From Clostridiales bacterium UBA6981 (GTDB lineage Bacteria; Bacillota; Clostridia; Oscillospirales; Oscillospiraceae): 31,491 nt of DNA. The notes beneath the pieces are model-generated. The model was given only the letters and a program-made list of their open reading frames with translations. It ran no database searches and was not told the DNA's origin. The stretch lies in NCBI GenBank assembly GCA_002450075.1, contig DJYJ01000044.1:27285-58775 (forward strand), in the 5' to 3' direction. Positions 1 to 8,487 of the stretch are shown piece after piece (the first letter of the stretch is position 1; every line of letters begins with the position of its first letter). The translations under genes were made by a program, and so were the position numbers.

Positions 1-12
1 TGCCCCGCCTTT

Positions 13-98
13 TGGTGCCGGTGGTGGGACTCGAACCCACACGGTGTCGCCACCAACGGATTTTGAGTCCGTCACGTCTACCATTCCATCACACCGGC
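13..98 (-). tRNA. tRNA-Leu (anticodon CAA)
   Basis: On the minus strand the 7-bp acceptor stem GCCGGTG/CACCGGC is complete, followed by discriminator A and a genomically encoded CCA. The anticodon stem ACGGA/TCCGT encloses the loop CTCAAAA, giving anticodon CAA (reads UUG). A long variable arm (GGTG-GCGA-CACC) marks a class II tRNA, as expected for leucine, and the T arm is GTGGG-TTCGAGT-CCCAC. It has its own promoter just upstream. It lies 64 bp downstream of ylbJ on the same strand. Confidence 0.97.
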
Positions 99-109
99 GC
101 GATGGGATG

Positions 110-138
110 AGTATATCTCATTCGATTAAAAAATTCAA
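110..138 (-). promoter_or_regulatory. Housekeeping (sigma-A type) promoter of tRNA-Leu
   Basis: On the minus strand, -35 TTGAAT (138-133) and -10 TATACT (115-110) are separated by exactly 17 bp. The -10 box ends 11 bp before the first base of the mature tRNA at 98, so the transcript would start within a few bases of the tRNA. Position and spacing fit; this is read directly from the sequence. Confidence 0.7.
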
Positions 139-162
139 GTGCCATTGCAAAGGAGGTCGTCA

Positions 163-1146
163 TCAAGCGGGCGGAAAAAGGAATTGCCCGGCAAGAAAGG
201 CTAAGATCGCCGAGAAAACGCCGCTCAGCACACGGCCGATCAGATGATAACGCAGGGAGAGATCACTCTCGCTCAGAACGGCGGCGGTTTGAAAAGTAAC
301 GGACAAGCCGCTCCAGCCGGTAAGAAAAGCCGACATTGAAAAGAGTACGGTTGAGATCGGCAGACCGCGCATACAGCCGATCCCGCTGCCGAGCTCGAGA
401 AGCCCTGTAAGAAATGCGTGGGTCAGCCGTTCATCCGCGCCGAGCGGACAGGCGAGCGCTTTTGCAGCGGCACTGAGAACACCGAGCGATTCCAGCAGCC
501 CGGTAAGAACACAAAAGCAGACGACAAATCCGCAGACCGAGAGCACGGCTGAAACAGACTGGCGGATCGCACCGACGAGCGCGGCGGAAAAAGAGGGCGG
601 GGCGTTTTTCCTGACTGGTTCGGAGGAGCTGGCTTTGCCGCGAAAGAGCGTCCCAACCAAAAGCGCGGAGAGGACATGGATCGCATATAAAACGATCCCG
701 GCCTTGCGCGAGCCAAACACACCGCACCCGATCACACCGACGCAGAACGAGGGGCCGGAGTTGTTGCAGAAGGCAAGAAGGCGCTCAGCCTCCTCTTTGG
801 TCAGCTGTTTTTCTGCAGCCATCTCCGCGACGGTCTGCGCGCCGAGCGGATAACCTCCGCAGATCCCGGCAAGAAAGGCGGATGCGCCGATCCCGGATAC
901 GCCCCACAATTTCTCAGAAAGTGGAGCAAGCATCCTTCCGAGCATGGCGGGGACCTGAAGTCGGATCAGCAGCGCGCTTGCCGTAAAGAAGGGAAGCAGC
1001 GATGGTACGATCAGCTCGGCACAGAGCGTGAGAGCGTAGCGCGCGCTTTCAATCGCTTTGGCAGGCGCAAAGACAAGACAGATCATCGCGCCGAGCGCGG
1101 CGGCCACCGCTGCCATATTTACCTTCGGAAAAGTGGTGTCATCCAT
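163..1146 (-). CDS. ylbJ: YlbJ-like sporulation integral membrane protein (Gate/nucleoside-recognition family)
   Basis: This is a 327-residue polytopic membrane protein. It carries the motifs I associate with the YlbJ branch of the Gate/nucleoside-recognition family: GGYPLGA (about 97-103) and CNNSGPSF (about 127-134), between hydrophobic segments running to the C-terminus. In Bacillus, YlbJ is made under SigE control in the mother cell and is needed for spores with a proper cortex; its substrate, if it is a transporter, is not known. I chose the ATG at 1146 because GGGAGGA lies 8 bases upstream; an in-frame ATG at 1167 has no such site. It is divergent from yqfC. In Bacillus ylbJ sits beside coaD, which here is 10 kb away. 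The family call is firm; the exact function is inferred from homologs. Confidence 0.88.
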   Translation of the reverse strand: MDDTTFPKVNMAAVAAALGAMICLVFAPAKAIESARYALTLCAELIVPSLLPFFTASALLIRLQVPAMLGRMLAPLSEKLWGVSGIGASAFLAGICGGYPLGAQTVAEMAAEKQLTKEEAERLLAFCNNSGPSFCVGVIGCGVFGSRKAGIVLYAIHVLSALLVGTLFRGKASSSEPVRKNAPPSFSAALVGAIRQSVSAVLSVCGFVVCFCVLTGLLESLGVLSAAAKALACPLGADERLTHAFLTGLLELGSGIGCMRGLPISTVLFSMSAFLTGWSGLSVTFQTAAVLSESDLSLRYHLIGRVLSGVFSAILAFLAGQFLFPPA

Positions 1147-1167
1147 GGCCTCGTCCTCCCGTTTCAT

Positions 1168-1201
1168 GTATCAAGCTATGCGCATTGACATAGAGTTATA
1201 C
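1168..1201. promoter_or_regulatory. Possible overlapping divergent SigE-like promoters of ylbJ and yqfC
   Basis: The 73 bp between ylbJ and yqfC hold two weak, overlapping matches to the SigE pattern (-35 with ATA core, 14 bp, -10 CATACAHT). Minus strand toward ylbJ: GTATAAC (1201-1195), 14 bp, CATAGCTT (1180-1173). Plus strand toward yqfC: GTATCAA (1168-1174), 14 bp, CATAGAGT (1189-1196). The palindrome ATGCGCAT (1178-1185) lies in the middle. Homologs of both genes belong to the SigE regulon in Bacillus, which is the main reason to note it. The matches are only partial, particularly in the -35 boxes. Confidence 0.3.
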
Positions 1202-1219
1202 GGACAGGGGGTGGCGCTG

Positions 1220-1492
1220 GTGCGCAGAAAAAAGATCGATCTGGATGCGGCGGCGGAGAGACTTGAGCTGCCCGCAGAGGCGCTGGGCGCGCTGCTGGTC
1301 ACGGTGATCGGGAAAGGCCGCGTCCTCGTTGAAAACCACAGGGGGATCGAGCAATACAGCGAAGAATATATCCGCCTCGGGGCCCAGGGCGGCGCCGTGA
1401 GCGTCTATGGCAGCGGGATCAGGATGCGTATCCTGGGAAAAAATAAGCTTGCGCTGGAAGGAAAGATCCGATCAGTGGAGTGGGATATATGA
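1220..1492 (+). CDS. yqfC: YqfC family sporulation protein
   Basis: This small protein (90 residues) has the YqfC signature: a TVIG..RVLVENHRGI stretch, then a tyrosine and an EE.IRLG motif. The C-terminal half is beta-rich and ends in a hydrophobic -W-D-I. YqfC is a mother-cell (SigE) sporulation protein of unknown biochemical role, almost always followed by yqfD as here. The start is uncertain. I prefer the GTG at 1220, preceded by AGGGGGTG at good distance, because it gives the usual family length; ATG codons at 1166 and 1178 are in frame but lack a ribosome binding site. The stop overlaps the yqfD start (ATGA), so the two are probably translationally coupled. Confidence 0.82.
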   Translation: MRRKKIDLDAAAERLELPAEALGALLVTVIGKGRVLVENHRGIEQYSEEYIRLGAQGGAVSVYGSGIRMRILGKNKLALEGKIRSVEWDI

Positions 1493-2646
1493 GGAGAGGA
1501 AAAGTGAATTGGGGCGGCATCGTTTCTGTCGAAATCAGCGGAGGGAACAGTGATCGGCTGCTAAACGCATGCACTGAGGCCGGACTGTTTCTGCGGCGGG
1601 TCGAAAGAGAGGAGAATGGCACGCTGAAGGTGCGGCTGCCGGAAGAGGATATGGAGCGGCTGAAAAAGATCGCAGTACTCTGCATGTGCGAGACGAAGCT
1701 GATCGCATACATCGGAGAGAGCAGAACGATTAGGATGCTGGAAAGACGTGCAGGACTCCTGGCGGCAGCTGCAGTTTTTGCGCTGCTGTTGACGGCATCC
1801 GGACTCTTTATCTGGGATTTTGAGGTCGTCGGGAACCGGACGCTCAGCAAGTATGAGATCCTGCGCACATTGGCGGATTGCGGCGTTTCAGAGGGATGCT
1901 TCTGGCCGGCGACTGACATCGAGGCGATCCGGAGCCGCGTTCTGCTGAAGGAGCAGAAGCTTGCGTGGATGACGCTGAATGTACGCGGCTCCCGCGCGAC
2001 TGTGCTCGTGCTCGAGCGGGAAGAAAAACCGCCGCTATACGATGAAGAGAAAGCCGCAGATCTTGTGGCGCTGCGCGGCGGGGTGATCGACGAAATGACG
2101 GTAAAAAACGGCCGTGCACTTGTCACGGCGGGACAGCTTGTCGCAGCGGGGGAAACACTGGTGAGCGGCAGAATGGAAAGCGTAAGCGGAGACACGCGAT
2201 CTGTCCGGGCTGAGGGGACAGCGACGGCAGATACATGGCGTGAAATACGCGTTTATCTGAGCCCCGCGGCACAGGAAAAGACACACCGCAGCGGCGTGCA
2301 TCTGATACTGGGGCTCAAATGCGGAAAAAGGCGGCTCAATCTTGCTCCAAAGGGTAGAAAAGAGCTTGACGAATGTGATAGAATCAGTAAAGAATACAAC
2401 TTGGGGATAAAAGGCGTGTTTTGCTTTCCGCTCTCGCTTGTCGTAGAGGAGTACCGTCCGTTTGAAAACGGTGGAGATTTTCGCCCGGACGAAGAAGCGG
2501 CGGAAAGGCGGACCCTTGATGCACTCGCGGATGAGATCGACGGGGAGATCGTTTCCGCCGATTTTGAGCGGGGTGAGGGATGGCTGCTGCTGCGCGCCCA
2601 CTGCCGCGAAAACATCGCGATCCTCCAGGAAAGAACAGACCCGTAA
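1489..2646 (+). CDS. yqfD: YqfD family sporulation membrane protein
   Basis: This 385-residue protein matches YqfD in size and layout: a soluble N-terminal domain of about 85 residues, one transmembrane helix (about 88-109, LAAAAVFALLLTASG), then a large extracytoplasmic region beginning WDFEVVGNRTLS..EI. That start resembles the POTRA-like opening seen in FtsQ-type proteins. YqfD belongs to the SigE regulon in Bacillus and mutants have been linked to sporulation defects; its molecular function is unknown. The ATG at 1489 overlaps the yqfC stop and has GGAG upstream, so I prefer it over the in-frame GTG at 1480. The gene ends 14 bp before phoH, consistent with one transcript. Confidence 0.88.
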   Translation: MRRGKVNWGGIVSVEISGGNSDRLLNACTEAGLFLRRVEREENGTLKVRLPEEDMERLKKIAVLCMCETKLIAYIGESRTIRMLERRAGLLAAAAVFALLLTASGLFIWDFEVVGNRTLSKYEILRTLADCGVSEGCFWPATDIEAIRSRVLLKEQKLAWMTLNVRGSRATVLVLEREEKPPLYDEEKAADLVALRGGVIDEMTVKNGRALVTAGQLVAAGETLVSGRMESVSGDTRSVRAEGTATADTWREIRVYLSPAAQEKTHRSGVHLILGLKCGKRRLNLAPKGRKELDECDRISKEYNLGIKGVFCFPLSLVVEEYRPFENGGDFRPDEEAAERRTLDALADEIDGEIVSADFERGEGWLLLRAHCRENIAILQERTDP

Positions 2647-2660
2647 GGGAGAGAATGCAA

Positions 2661-3668
2661 ATGATAGAAAAGACCATCGCCGTGGACAGACTGGAGCATA
2701 TCATGGGCGTCTTCGGCTCGTTCGACCAGAATCTTCGGATCATCGAGGATGACCTTGATGTCACGGTCGTCGAGCGCGGAGATCAGATGCACATCACCGG
2801 CGAGGCGGAAAACGTGATGCTGGCCGAACAGGCCATCAACGGGCTGCTGTCGCTTTCGGCAAAGGGCGAGAGCATCGACGCGCAGAACGTGCGCTATATC
2901 CTCAAGCTTGTCCGGGAGGGCAAGGAGGATAAAATCGGCGAGCTTGCGGGCGATGTGATCTGCATCACGGCAAAGGGCAAGCCCATCAAGCCCAAGACGC
3001 TCGGACAGAAGGAGTACTGCGAGGCGATCGCGAAGAACACGGTCACGCTCGGTATCGGCCCTGCCGGTACAGGAAAAACCTATCTCGCTGTAGCGGCGGC
3101 TGTGGCGGCCTTTCGTGCAGAGCAGGTCAACCGCATTATCCTGACGCGTCCTGCGGTAGAGGCCGGCGAACGGCTGGGCTTTCTCCCCGGCGATCTGCAG
3201 AGCAAGGTCGATCCGTATCTCAGACCGCTGTATGATGCGCTGTTCGACATGCTCGGCGCGGATACCTATCAGAAATATCTTGAGCGCGGAAACATCGAGG
3301 TCGCGCCGCTCGCCTATATGCGCGGACGGACACTCGACGACAGCTTTATCATTCTTGACGAGGCACAGAACACCTCGCGCGAGCAGATGAAGATGTTCCT
3401 GACGCGTATCGGCTTTGGCTCCAAGGTCGTGATCACCGGCGACATCACGCAGATCGACCTGCCGGAGGATAAGACGAGCGGGCTGAAGGTTGCAATGAAA
3501 GTGCTCGAAGGCATCGACGATATCGCGATCTGCACGCTGACCGGCGCTGACGTTGTGCGTCACCGTCTGGTGCAGAAGATCATCGAGGCGTATGAGGTCT
3601 ACGACAAGAAAAATCCCGCATCGGCTGAGGACAAAAAGCCGCCGATGCGCAATTACAGGAGAAGATAA
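2661..3668 (+). CDS. phoH: PhoH-like ATPase
   Basis: This is a 335-residue PhoH family protein. The N-terminal ~100 residues contain a KH-like fold (IEDDLDVTVVERGDQMHITG). The C-terminal P-loop ATPase domain shows Walker A GPAGTGKT (133-140) and Walker B FIILDEAQN (about 226-234), related to superfamily 1 helicase cores. PhoH proteins are predicted RNA-associated ATPases and are regularly found beside ybeY, as here, suggesting a shared role in rRNA or RNA metabolism. I chose the ATG at 2661, 9 bases after AAGGGAG; the ATG at 2655 is too close to that site. In Bacillus yqfF, dgkA and cdd lie between phoH and era; here only ybeY does. Confidence 0.95.
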   Translation: MIEKTIAVDRLEHIMGVFGSFDQNLRIIEDDLDVTVVERGDQMHITGEAENVMLAEQAINGLLSLSAKGESIDAQNVRYILKLVREGKEDKIGELAGDVICITAKGKPIKPKTLGQKEYCEAIAKNTVTLGIGPAGTGKTYLAVAAAVAAFRAEQVNRIILTRPAVEAGERLGFLPGDLQSKVDPYLRPLYDALFDMLGADTYQKYLERGNIEVAPLAYMRGRTLDDSFIILDEAQNTSREQMKMFLTRIGFGSKVVITGDITQIDLPEDKTSGLKVAMKVLEGIDDIAICTLTGADVVRHRLVQKIIEAYEVYDKKNPASAEDKKPPMRNYRRR

Positions 3669-4154
3669 ATGAAACATCAGATCACCGTCAGCCGTGAAAA
3701 GCGGGGACTGGGACACAGAGAGGCCGCACAGCTTGTGAAGCGCGCGGCGGCGATGGCGCTGGAAGCGGAGGGGATCCGCGAAGCTTGTCTCATCAATGTG
3801 ATGCTGACAGATGACGAGGGCATCCTCCGCGTCAATCGTGAGTTTCGCAATGTCGACCGCGCGACGGACGTGCTCTCCTTCCCGTTCAACGAACTCATTC
3901 CGGGCAGCTTTGACGCTTCGCTTTGCGAGCGGGACCCGGAGAGCGGCGCGATTGTGCTGGGCGATATGATGATCTCGCTCGAGCGCTGCGCGGAGCAGGG
4001 CGAGGAATTCGGCCACGGCTTTGAGCGGGAGATCATGTATCTCACGGTCCATTCGGTGCTGCATCTGCTGGGATACGACCATGTGGACGAGGGTAAAATG
4101 AAAAAACAGATGCGCGACAGAGAAAAAACGATCATGGGGGACAAGGACGAATGA
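3669..4154 (+). CDS. ybeY: Endoribonuclease YbeY (16S rRNA maturation)
   Basis: This 161-residue UPF0054 family metalloprotein carries the diagnostic zinc motif H-x3-H-x5-H at His128, His132 and His138, within HSVLHLLGYDH. The upstream segment DRATDVLSFPF is the other family hallmark. YbeY acts in the cytoplasm in 16S rRNA 3'-end maturation and ribosome quality control. The start codon follows the phoH stop with no gap; GGAG inside the end of phoH serves as ribosome binding site. The stop overlaps the era start (ATGA). Length and motifs are normal. Confidence 0.96.
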   Translation: MKHQITVSREKRGLGHREAAQLVKRAAAMALEAEGIREACLINVMLTDDEGILRVNREFRNVDRATDVLSFPFNELIPGSFDASLCERDPESGAIVLGDMMISLERCAEQGEEFGHGFEREIMYLTVHSVLHLLGYDHVDEGKMKKQMRDREKTIMGDKDE

Positions 4155-5038
4155 CAAAATCTGCGATGATTACGATCTGCGGACGGCCGAATGTAGGCAA
4201 GTCCACGCTGACGAACGCGCTGGTAGGCGAAAAGGTGGCGATCGTATCGCCCAAGCCGCAAACGACACGAAACCGCATCACCGCAATCGTCGAGCGCGGC
4301 GAGACACAGTTCGTCCTGCTGGATACGCCCGGCATCCACAGGCCGCGCACAAAGCTTGGCGATTATATGGTGAACGTTGTACGCGAGAGCGTCGCGGACG
4401 TCGACTGTGTGCTGATGATGGTCGAGCCGGTGGCCTCCATCGGGCCGCAGGAGGAGGCGCTGATCGAACGGCTGAAGGAGACGGGAAGCCCCGCGATCCT
4501 CGTAATCAACAAGATCGACACGGTCGAGAAGGGGCACCTGCTCGAGGTGATCGCGCTCTACTCCGCAGCCTATGATTTCGACGCTGTGATCCCCGTTTCG
4601 GCCAAGACCGGCGACGGACTCAACGAGCTGCTGATCGAGATGGAAAAGTACGCCGAGGAAGGACCGCATTTCTTCCCTGACGACATGATCACCGACCAGC
4701 CCGAGCGACAGATCTGCGCGGAGCTGGTACGCGAAAAGCTGCTGCGCTGCCTCGATAAGGAGATCCCGCACGGTACGGCCGTCGAGGTCACGAGGTTTTC
4801 CGAGCGGGACGACGGCGTCGTGGAGATCGACGTGACGATTTACTGCGAAAAGGACAGCCACAAAGGGATCGTGATCGGCAAAAAGGGCGCGATGCTCAAA
4901 AAGATCGGCGAGCTTGCCCGCACGGATATGGAGGCTTTCCTTGGCACCAAGGTCTTTTTGCAGACCTGGGTGAAGGTCAAGGAAAACTGGCGCGACAGCA
5001 TGGCTCAGCTGCGCAACTTCGGCTATAACAACGAATAA
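4151..5038 (+). CDS. era: GTPase Era
   Basis: This 295-residue protein has all the GTPase motifs: G1 GRPNVGKS (11-18), the QTTR switch I region (37-40), G3 DTPG (58-61), G4 NKID (120-123) and a G5-type VSAK near 148. They are followed by the C-terminal KH domain with HKGIVIGKKGAMLKKIG. Era binds the 3' end of 16S rRNA and is needed for small-subunit assembly, which fits its overlap with ybeY. The start overlaps the ybeY stop by 4 bases. Length is typical of the family. Confidence 0.98.
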   Translation: MTKSAMITICGRPNVGKSTLTNALVGEKVAIVSPKPQTTRNRITAIVERGETQFVLLDTPGIHRPRTKLGDYMVNVVRESVADVDCVLMMVEPVASIGPQEEALIERLKETGSPAILVINKIDTVEKGHLLEVIALYSAAYDFDAVIPVSAKTGDGLNELLIEMEKYAEEGPHFFPDDMITDQPERQICAELVREKLLRCLDKEIPHGTAVEVTRFSERDDGVVEIDVTIYCEKDSHKGIVIGKKGAMLKKIGELARTDMEAFLGTKVFLQTWVKVKENWRDSMAQLRNFGYNNE

Positions 5039-5115
5039 GACAAACGTCCGGCTGAAATAAATACCAGCTATATTTGACCGCCGTGCGCGAATACTAAAGG
5101 CGTGAGGTGGTTTGG

Positions 5116-5262
5116 ATGAACAGCGATATCTTATGGCAGGCCTTTGTCGACACCGGCGACCCATCGTATTATGTCCTGTACAAATCCGCGTCCGACAAAG
5201 AAAGAGAAGAGAAAAGAAAAAAAGAGGGCGGAGAGGGGCACATGCCCGCCGCCACGGATTGA
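5116..5262 (+). CDS. yqzL: YqzL-like small protein
   Basis: This short gene has 48 codons. It begins MNSDILWQAFVDTGDPSYYVLYKS, which matches the YqzL pattern (an N-terminal Trp, an F..TG turn, then a Y-L-Y/F stretch). A highly charged Lys/Glu/Arg tail follows. YqzL occupies the same place, between era and recO, in Bacillus, and that supports the call. The ATG at 5116 has GAGGTGG a few bases upstream. No function is known for the family. The gene ends 13 bp before recO. Confidence 0.75.
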   Translation: MNSDILWQAFVDTGDPSYYVLYKSASDKEREEKRKKEGGEGHMPAATD

Positions 5263-5275
5263 AAGAACGTACATA

Positions 5276-6013
5276 ATGTTTCAGACGACAAAAGCGCTGG
5301 TTCTGCGCGAGGTGAAATACAAAGAGGCAGACAGGATCCTGACACTGCTGACTGCCGACAACGGTAAAATCACCGCCAAAGCGCGCGGCGCACTGCGCAG
5401 ATCCAGCAAGACCGGGGCCGCCACCCAACAGCTGACCTACGCCGATATGACACTCTTTCTCAACAAGGGCAAATGGACGGTCAACGAGGCCTCGGTGATC
5501 GAGCCTTTTGAGGGCTTAAAAGGAGATATCGCACACTTCGCACTCGGCTGCTATTTTGCCGAGTGCGCCGAGGCGCTTTCCGTCGAGGATCAGCGGGATG
5601 ACGCGCTGCTCAGCCTCGTACTCAATTCGCTATATGCGCTGAGCCGCGATCTGCATGACGCGCGTAAGATCAAGGCTGCCTTCGAGCTCAGACTGATGAG
5701 CCTTTCGGGGTATCGCCCATCTCCGGAGCACTGCGCACATTGCGGGACGGAAACGGTGGAAAACCCGGTTTTCGACCTTGTCGACGGACGCGTTTATTGC
5801 CGGAAGTGCAGCCGCAGCGGCAGCACAGTCACACTGGACGACGCCTCGCTCGCGGCGATGCGCACAGTACTGGACGCGACGCCAAAGCAGATTTTTTCTT
5901 TTGAACTGGGAGGAGATTCTCTCGTTTCTCTTTCGTTTGCGGCGGAGAATTATCTTCTGATGCAGACGGAGAGAAGCTTTGGCACACTGGATTATTATAA
6001 ACAATTCAAGTAA
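5276..6013 (+). CDS. recO: DNA repair protein RecO
   Basis: This is a 245-residue RecO. It has an N-terminal OB fold (MFQTTKALVLREVKYKEADRI...), a central helical region, and a four-cysteine zinc site at Cys153, Cys156, Cys175 and Cys178 (CAHC and CRKC), typical of Gram-positive RecO. RecO loads RecA on SSB-coated DNA together with RecR in recombinational repair. The ATG at 5276 starts the conserved N-terminus; the frame is open further upstream, but that part overlaps yqzL and looks non-coding. The ribosome binding site is weak (GAAAG), so coupling to the gene upstream is possible. Confidence 0.93.
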   Translation: MFQTTKALVLREVKYKEADRILTLLTADNGKITAKARGALRRSSKTGAATQQLTYADMTLFLNKGKWTVNEASVIEPFEGLKGDIAHFALGCYFAECAEALSVEDQRDDALLSLVLNSLYALSRDLHDARKIKAAFELRLMSLSGYRPSPEHCAHCGTETVENPVFDLVDGRVYCRKCSRSGSTVTLDDASLAAMRTVLDATPKQIFSFELGGDSLVSLSFAAENYLLMQTERSFGTLDYYKQFK

Positions 6014-6025
6014 CGGGATACGGCT

Positions 6026-8398
6026 ATGAGTTTTTTTGAAAAATCACTGAATACGCTCGAACTTCCGCTTGTGCTGAACATGCTTGCCGCCGAAGCGGTG
6101 GGCGATTCGGCCAAGGAGGCGGCGAGAGCGCTTTCCCCGTCATCGGACCCCTTTGAAGTCAGACGCCGTCTGGGCGAGACGAGCGCCGCCAAGACGATGA
6201 TGGTCGTGCGCGGCAGTCCTTCCTTTTCCGGCGTTAAGGACGTCCGTCCCTCGCTGGCAAGAGCGGATCTCGGCGGCGCGCTGAACACACGCGAGCTGAT
6301 GGATATCGCGCGCGTGCTACAGTGTGCGCGGCTTGTGCGCGGCTATATCGCGGATGACAGCGTCGGCAAGACGCCGATCGACTATCTCTTCTATGCGCTG
6401 CATGCAAACAAGTTTTTGGAGGAGAAAATCAACGGCTCCATCCTGGGAGAGGATGAGATCGCGGACAGCGCTTCGACCGACCTCGCGTCGATCCGCCGCC
6501 AGATGCGCGCCGCTGCTGCGCGGGCACGCGACGCGCTGCAGAAGATCATCTCGTCGCCGTCATATGCCAAGGCGCTTCAGGAGCCGATCATCACCATGCG
6601 CTCCGACCGCTATGTCGTACCGGTAAAGGCCGACCACAAGGGAGCCGTTCCGGGACTGGTACACGATATCTCCGCCTCGGGCATGACGCTGTTCATCGAA
6701 CCGATGGCGGCCGTCAAGGCCAACAACGAGCTGCGCGAGCTCGCGGCAAAGGAAAAGCTCGAGATCGAGCGGATCCTTGCCGAGCTTTCCGCGGACTGTG
6801 CCGAGCACCGAAACGACATCGATTCGGATTATGAGGTCCTGGTGAAGCTTGATCTGATCTTTGCCAAGGCCAAGCTCTCCTATAAACTCGACTGCGGCGA
6901 GGCGGATACGGAAGGGGCAGGCCTGATCCTGCGCCGGGCGCGGCATCCGCTGCTTGACCAGGCAAAGGCGGTACCGATCGACGTGGAGCTTGGTGACGGG
7001 TTTGATACGCTCGTCATCACCGGCCCGAACACCGGCGGCAAAACGGTCTCGCTCAAGACCATCGGTCTGCTTGCGGCGATGCATCAGTGCGGGCTGCACG
7101 TTCCCGCCGCGGACGGCAGCGTACTGCCGGTATACAGCCATATCCTGGCCGATATCGGCGATGAGCAGAGCATTGAGCAGAGCCTGTCCACCTTCTCGGC
7201 ACACATGACGAACATCGTCAGTATCCTCGGGGAGTGCGACGAACACTCGCTGCTGCTCTTTGACGAACTCGGCGCCGGGACTGACCCGACCGAGGGTGCG
7301 GCGCTTGCCATTTCGATCATCGAATACGCGCGGCAGAAGGGGGCTGTGATCGCGGCCACAACGCATTATGCCGAACTGAAGGTCTATGCGACGAACGAGC
7401 CGGGCGTGCAGAACGCCTCGTGTGAATTCGATGTAGAGACGCTTCGTCCGACCTATCGTCTGCTCGTCGGCATTCCGGGCAAATCGAACGCCTTTGCCAT
7501 CTCGCGAAGGCTTGGACTGGGCGAGGACATCATCGAAGATGCACGCCGCCGCGTCGGAACCGAGAGCGCCAGCTTTGAGGCCACGATCGAAAAGCTGGAG
7601 CAGACGCGCCTGCTGCTCGAAAAGGATCGTACGGAGACAGCAAAGAAATTGCGCGAGGCTGAAGAAAACGCGCGAAAGTCGGCCTTTATGAAGGCAGAGC
7701 TCGAGGTGCGCCTCGAAAAGGCGGATCTCAAGGCCAAACGCGATGCGGAGCGGATCCTGGCCGACGCGAGGCGCACGGCAGAGGAGACCTTTGAGGAACT
7801 TGACGAAATGCGCCGCCATGCCAACGAAGAGAGCGACATCAACGCGCTCAATGAGGCGCGCAGCGAGCTGCGGCGCAAGCTCAACTCGGCAGAAGAAAAT
7901 GTCAGAGTTAAGGAAAGCGCTCCGGCAGTTGAAGAGAAGAAGTCCGCGCGTGCCGTTGCAGCGGGAGACATCGTGCAGGTGCGCTCTCTCGGCGTTAAGG
8001 CTGAGGTCATCTCCGTGTCTCCCGACAGGACGCTGACGCTGCGCGCGGGGATCATGACCCTGACCGCCAAAGAGGATGAGGTGCTGCTGCTCGAAGGAGA
8101 AAAGCCGAAGAAGCCAAAGACCGCCTCAGGCGGTACGACACTTCGATCGGAGACCTTTTCCTCCGAGATCGATCTGCGCGGACTGGAGGCCATGGAGGCC
8201 GTCCTGGCCGCGGAGCGGTATATCGACAGTGCCGTTATGGCAAAAATGAATACCGTAAGGATCATCCATGGAAAGGGGACCGGGGCACTGCGCAGCGCGA
8301 TCCAGCAGATGCTTCGCAAAAACAAAGCCGTCAAATCCTTCCGTCTCGGACGCTACGGAGAGGGCGAAACGGGCGTCACTGTTGTCGAACTGAAATAA
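6026..8398 (+). CDS. mutS2: Endonuclease MutS2
   Basis: This 790-residue MutS2 has a coiled-coil core and clamp, then the MutS-type ATPase with Walker A TGPNTGGKT (about 330-338) and the downstream LLLFDELGAGTDPTEG Walker B/signature. A long charged coiled coil covers about 510-630. The C-terminal Smr nuclease domain (about 712-790) includes IDLRGLEAMEA and the motif HGKGTGALR. MutS2 lacks the mismatch-binding domain of MutS. It acts on branched DNA, and in Bacillus has been linked to rescue of collided ribosomes. It follows recO after 12 bp and probably closes this operon, because ptsH has its own promoter. The ribosome binding site is weak. Confidence 0.97.
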   Translation: MSFFEKSLNTLELPLVLNMLAAEAVGDSAKEAARALSPSSDPFEVRRRLGETSAAKTMMVVRGSPSFSGVKDVRPSLARADLGGALNTRELMDIARVLQCARLVRGYIADDSVGKTPIDYLFYALHANKFLEEKINGSILGEDEIADSASTDLASIRRQMRAAAARARDALQKIISSPSYAKALQEPIITMRSDRYVVPVKADHKGAVPGLVHDISASGMTLFIEPMAAVKANNELRELAAKEKLEIERILAELSADCAEHRNDIDSDYEVLVKLDLIFAKAKLSYKLDCGEADTEGAGLILRRARHPLLDQAKAVPIDVELGDGFDTLVITGPNTGGKTVSLKTIGLLAAMHQCGLHVPAADGSVLPVYSHILADIGDEQSIEQSLSTFSAHMTNIVSILGECDEHSLLLFDELGAGTDPTEGAALAISIIEYARQKGAVIAATTHYAELKVYATNEPGVQNASCEFDVETLRPTYRLLVGIPGKSNAFAISRRLGLGEDIIEDARRRVGTESASFEATIEKLEQTRLLLEKDRTETAKKLREAEENARKSAFMKAELEVRLEKADLKAKRDAERILADARRTAEETFEELDEMRRHANEESDINALNEARSELRRKLNSAEENVRVKESAPAVEEKKSARAVAAGDIVQVRSLGVKAEVISVSPDRTLTLRAGIMTLTAKEDEVLLLEGEKPKKPKTASGGTTLRSETFSSEIDLRGLEAMEAVLAAERYIDSAVMAKMNTVRIIHGKGTGALRSAIQQMLRKNKAVKSFRLGRYGEGETGVTVVELK

Positions 8399-8454
8399 AA
8401 AAGTCCCGCGGGGAGCGCACGGAATGTATAAATCTCCAAAACCGTCAAAATCGG

Positions 8455-8483
8455 TTGACGTTCTGACATTTTTTTGCTAAATT
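8455..8483 (+). promoter_or_regulatory. Candidate sigma-A promoter of ptsH
   Basis: TTGACG (8455-8460) and TAAATT (8478-8483) are 17 bp apart in an AT-rich stretch between mutS2 and ptsH. A perfect TATAAT also occurs at 8508-8513, but it lies only 3 bp before the ribosome binding site and has no -35 partner, so I prefer the upstream pair. The leader would be about 40 bases and would contain the palindrome at 8488-8503. Confidence 0.5.
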
Positions 8484-8487
8484 ATAT

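Noticed and set aside
2253..5428. Two very long open frames on the minus strand (2253-4157 and 3677-5428) opposite phoH, ybeY and era.
   Set aside because: They lie antisense to well-conserved genes, overlap one another, lack ribosome binding sites and have the Arg/His/Leu/Asp-rich composition expected from reading GC-rich codons backwards.
8400..8425. CCCGCGGG palindrome just after mutS2 considered as a terminator.
   Set aside because: The palindrome has no loop and is not followed by a T run.
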